A DNA stretch of 37,144 nucleotides from Coxiellaceae bacterium (lineage in GTDB: Bacteria > Pseudomonadota > Gammaproteobacteria > Coxiellales > Coxiellaceae): contig JARGOB010000014.1 in NCBI GenBank assembly GCA_029212925.1, positions 1-37,144 on the forward strand, given 5' to 3'. Position 1 is the stretch's first letter. Each line of letters starts with the position of its first letter. The position numbers were made by a program, and so were the translations under genes. Below, one piece after another: positions 36,101 through 37,144 of the stretch. The notes beneath the pieces are model-generated. The model was not told the origin of the DNA. It did no database searches and saw nothing but the letters and a program-made list of their open reading frames with translations.

Positions 36101-36938
36101 TGATCGAGATAAAGATAACAGCGATAGCGAAAACGATGATGATAGTATACTTTCTAGTGCGTCATCAGCACCGCAAACACGGCCAGCCAAGTCTCGCCGC
36201 CGTCGAGTGATATCAGATTCTGATTCAGAAAATGATGACGATATGCCACCAAGAAATCGTGCTGCCATGCACGGGCTATTTAACCAACACAGAGCGCCTA
36301 CATACCGAGCAACTTTTAATATCCGTATCGACACCAGTGATCGCGATCAAGTATTTGGTCGCTTAGCTGGGCTGATGAATTATTTGCTCGATAACGCCGC
36401 TGATGCACCATTTAGAGCGGCATGCGGCAATCGCGCTATTAATAATGCGTATGTGTTAAATGATGTTGCTTTAAGTATTGCTCGCCACCAAAGCACAATT
36501 GGTGTCAGCAACCGAGCTACCGCCGCTATTATTAGAGGCATTACCACATTAGCGCGCACGCAGCCAGGCTATGCCAAGGTCAATATATCAATTGAAAGTC
36601 AACATACCAGAGCTGAAGAAATAATCACCAAAAGCCGCATTAGAACTTTCATGCCACCACCCCCGAAAACGTATGATGAATTGGTACAACAAATTAAAAG
36701 TGTTCTCATCGATACAGCACACTTTGGTGATAATAAAAATGTAAATACTTCGTTATTAGTAAATACTATTTATGCCGCTATTAATAAACAGATGAAAGCA
36801 ACCCCTGTTGCTAGTGCAGCTTTGTTAGCTGAATTCCAAGCCAGCTTTGGTGCAGAGAATATTATGGCTGACGCGACACCTGAGACATTGGAGCTTGATG
36901 CTCCAGTTTCACCTGTACCCACCGCTTTACGAAGATAA
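33180..36938 (+). CDS. AP2-like repeat protein with OTU cysteine protease domain, 1252 aa
   Basis: A very large candidate host-directed protein. Residues about 130-715 contain six diverged units of plant AP2/ERF type (strands, then a hydrophobic helix), near 138-190, 256-312, 352-410, 443-509, 554-605 and 655-713; the third is clearest (GVSKYY...GTFNNETDAATAFDQA). Residues about 745-900 form an OTU-type deubiquitinase domain: AGQGDCLFHAFADQL with nucleophile C772, GVWGDHLPIQALSRRL (833-848), and GYIDATHYVSAHPL with H895. Q769 replaces the aspartate of the usual DGxC and V897 stands where many OTUs have Asn/Asp, so the third catalytic residue is unclear. Then come acidic Ser/Asp tracts with basic clusters KRTR (966-969) and KSRRRR (1004-1009), resembling nuclear localisation signals, and a 200-residue helical end. 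No signal peptide. Confidence 0.85.
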   Translation: MAYPLYAPNGAKISWITENGKHKTLVIEKNGKKYQFHTCKKRGVAKFAAIGFINTHTFRLMIDAPPEGEINISTYPKKRSPLISRRWVDQQILTLCGAEYLKGLTNSQKAQLLNDPTHSLSETKSNKILTVTQLKKKNGKAVTLTIKYKESTGRWGINEIRRGPYRFNATVSFKTRGGAIFQARKIQAKLAEPGISNEAIATWWQQQFGKGKAPLTFNGAAIYLNVRLFGEDISERFSQDELDACETETDVAIKLFEVRGRQYIGVETATLPDGAIRYRGHVPLEKGMHWYTRECKTPLEAAMLYDIARRQLNPLTKNGISVRFNHYNFFSGEFTKYHKITGTERAEAIKKGVSKYYVVKKTYGHIAFSPSHRHFVCKIRNKAGDLVATGTFNNETDAATAFDQALTQLHKDKASKMRIRKHDAKTIAQWNSEDFGASPSARVKIGELTDGINELYEAGKLVGYRAYFYADGHQYYSDILKFETDDEAGHKACYTKAQQAYDTLLARYYKRLNPQYDGTTALPATLKLQLPHNQKWWKSIDKLKTIKKYSLFHGVSKYGKSLPTKWQYIIDKTDSKGNHLELIIKPFSSQQAAAAARDRKVRELFEDHHITLEYYTNGINTPNAYEIALAHWILKSKAIGHNADGSRIDLTSYDHTGSNIYYDAGEVTGVVEYRKDKTSTDKSYIGIYAKYATKPYATIAEANAAAHALKNRFSVTLTAKDLHNVDLIGDLLAYDKSAPLRSDHSLIRSTINMRLSRGFGLRGVDNAGQGDCLFHAFADQLQLLGVTQTDGTAHTHESLRQLAVQEMLEHLDHYQPFIVGDAADFVWNMAAQGVWGDHLPIQALSRRLNLDVVITHRNAGADEPHGARTTVMRAHNDADLNPARTVMLGYIDATHYVSAHPLAATHPNHLDEATRHQRIRNRLEATEIDPGYAGDVAAINPAAQVGVAAPAAVDLDDDEDRPTATKRTRSLTPDDRDKDNSDSENDDDSILSSASSAPQTRPAKSRRRRVISDSDSENDDDMPPRNRAAMHGLFNQHRAPTYRATFNIRIDTSDRDQVFGRLAGLMNYLLDNAADAPFRAACGNRAINNAYVLNDVALSIARHQSTIGVSNRATAAIIRGITTLARTQPGYAKVNISIESQHTRAEEIITKSRIRTFMPPPPKTYDELVQQIKSVLIDTAHFGDNKNVNTSLLVNTIYAAINKQMKATPVASAALLAEFQASFGAENIMADATPETLELDAPVSPVPTALRR

Positions 36939-36956
36939 ATGTTTTCAAGGCTGAAA

Positions 36957-37034
36957 GTCTGTCATCCTGGAAATATTATAAAGATTAATTATGTGTTTTG
37001 ACTGGATCCCGGATCGGGGTCCGGGATGACAGAC
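36957..37034. repeat. Palindromic intergenic element (REP/RPE-like)
   Basis: ATCCCGGA (37006-37013) and TCCGGGAT (37020-37027) form a perfect 8-bp stem with six-base loop, in the context CTGGATCCCGG...TCCGGGATGACA that is familiar from dispersed palindromic repeats of several proteobacteria. An outer inverted pair GTCTGTCATCC (36957-36967) and GGATGACAGAC (37024-37034) encloses it. Confidence 0.8.
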
Positions 37035-37144
37035 TCAGGTCAGGATGACAGACTCAGGTCAGGATGACAGACTCAGGTCAGGATGACAAACTCAGGTCAG
37101 GATGACAAACTCAGGTCAGGATGACAGACTCAGGTCAGGATGAC
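37024..37144. repeat. 19-bp tandem repeat, at least 6 copies, cut by window end
   Basis: GGATGACAGACTCAGGTCA is repeated head to tail from 37024 with exact 19-bp spacing (37024, 37043, 37062, 37081, 37100, 37119) and a partial copy at 37138. The copies at 37081 and 37100 have GACAAACTC for GACAGACTC; the others are identical. The first unit overlaps the right arm of the palindromic element, from which the array seems to have expanded. No spacers, so not CRISPR. Confidence 0.95.

Noticed and set aside
36957..37144. Repeats at the right end as a CRISPR array
   Set aside because: The 19-bp units are directly adjacent with no unique spacers, and no cas genes are present.

Overview
The window (about 40% G+C by eye, unmeasured) looks like chromosome of a host-associated gammaproteobacterium of the Legionella/Coxiella type, possibly close to amoeba-infecting Legionellales such as Berkiella. 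The conserved part is gammaproteobacterial: a tRNA-Tyr, tRNA-Gly, tRNA-Thr, tuf operon beside ispB. The rest is rich in very large proteins with eukaryotic-style or effector-type domains: a SidE-type phosphodiesterase fused to ankyrin repeats, an OTU protease with plant-AP2-like repeats and basic nuclear-signal-like clusters, and three tandem paralogues with a conserved His/Asn/Gln/Cys set. The genus is an inference; no marker here fixes it.

Layout. 1-500 (minus): start of tuf, preceded by three tRNAs and their promoter. 632-3134: ispB (plus), converging on a minus-strand pair, a small unknown protein and a JmjC/cupin_8-like protein. 3186-5099 (plus): Bcr/CflA-type MFS exporter and a four-TM protein. 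5108-7726 (minus): 872-aa unknown protein. 7951-13753: tRNA-Pro, an array of 14-bp palindromic units, an AAA-type ATPase, a 952-aa helical protein with a C-terminal membrane hairpin, then (minus) a second ATPase with DUF234-type nuclease-like end, which has its own different inverted repeats upstream. 13943-20857 (minus): a likely operon of three paralogous putative cysteine-protease-type effectors ending in a fumarylacetoacetase-family enzyme. 21123-24299 (plus): SidE-PDE/ankyrin protein. 24294-27549 (minus): four-TM protein, MFS exporter and MATE exporter, closely packed. 27738-28719: small duplicated membrane protein and a LuxR-type regulator facing each other across a terminator hairpin. 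28986-33053 (plus): unknown 430-aa protein, a Mug-like DNA glycosylase, a decayed ORF6N gene enclosed by 61-bp direct repeats derived from the glycosylase end, and an M32 carboxypeptidase. 33180-36938 (plus): the 1252-aa AP2-like/OTU protein. 36957-37144: palindromic element running into a 19-bp tandem repeat that continues past the window edge.

How the parts fit. Housekeeping genes (translation, quinone side-chain synthesis, peptide turnover, base repair) alternate with accessory genes. The accessory set points to manipulation of a eukaryotic host through ubiquitin (SidE-type PDE, OTU) and possibly host chromatin (AP2-like repeats, basic clusters), plus three exporters. No secretion apparatus is visible, so delivery as effectors is inferred. 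The best candidates for something undescribed are the three-gene His-19-Asn/QKxGNC family, the AP2-repeat/OTU fusion, and the pairing of two AAA ATPases with two unrelated palindrome families. No gene-free gap exceeds about 270 bases. Coordinates of starts were adjusted where a ribosome-binding site favoured an internal codon.
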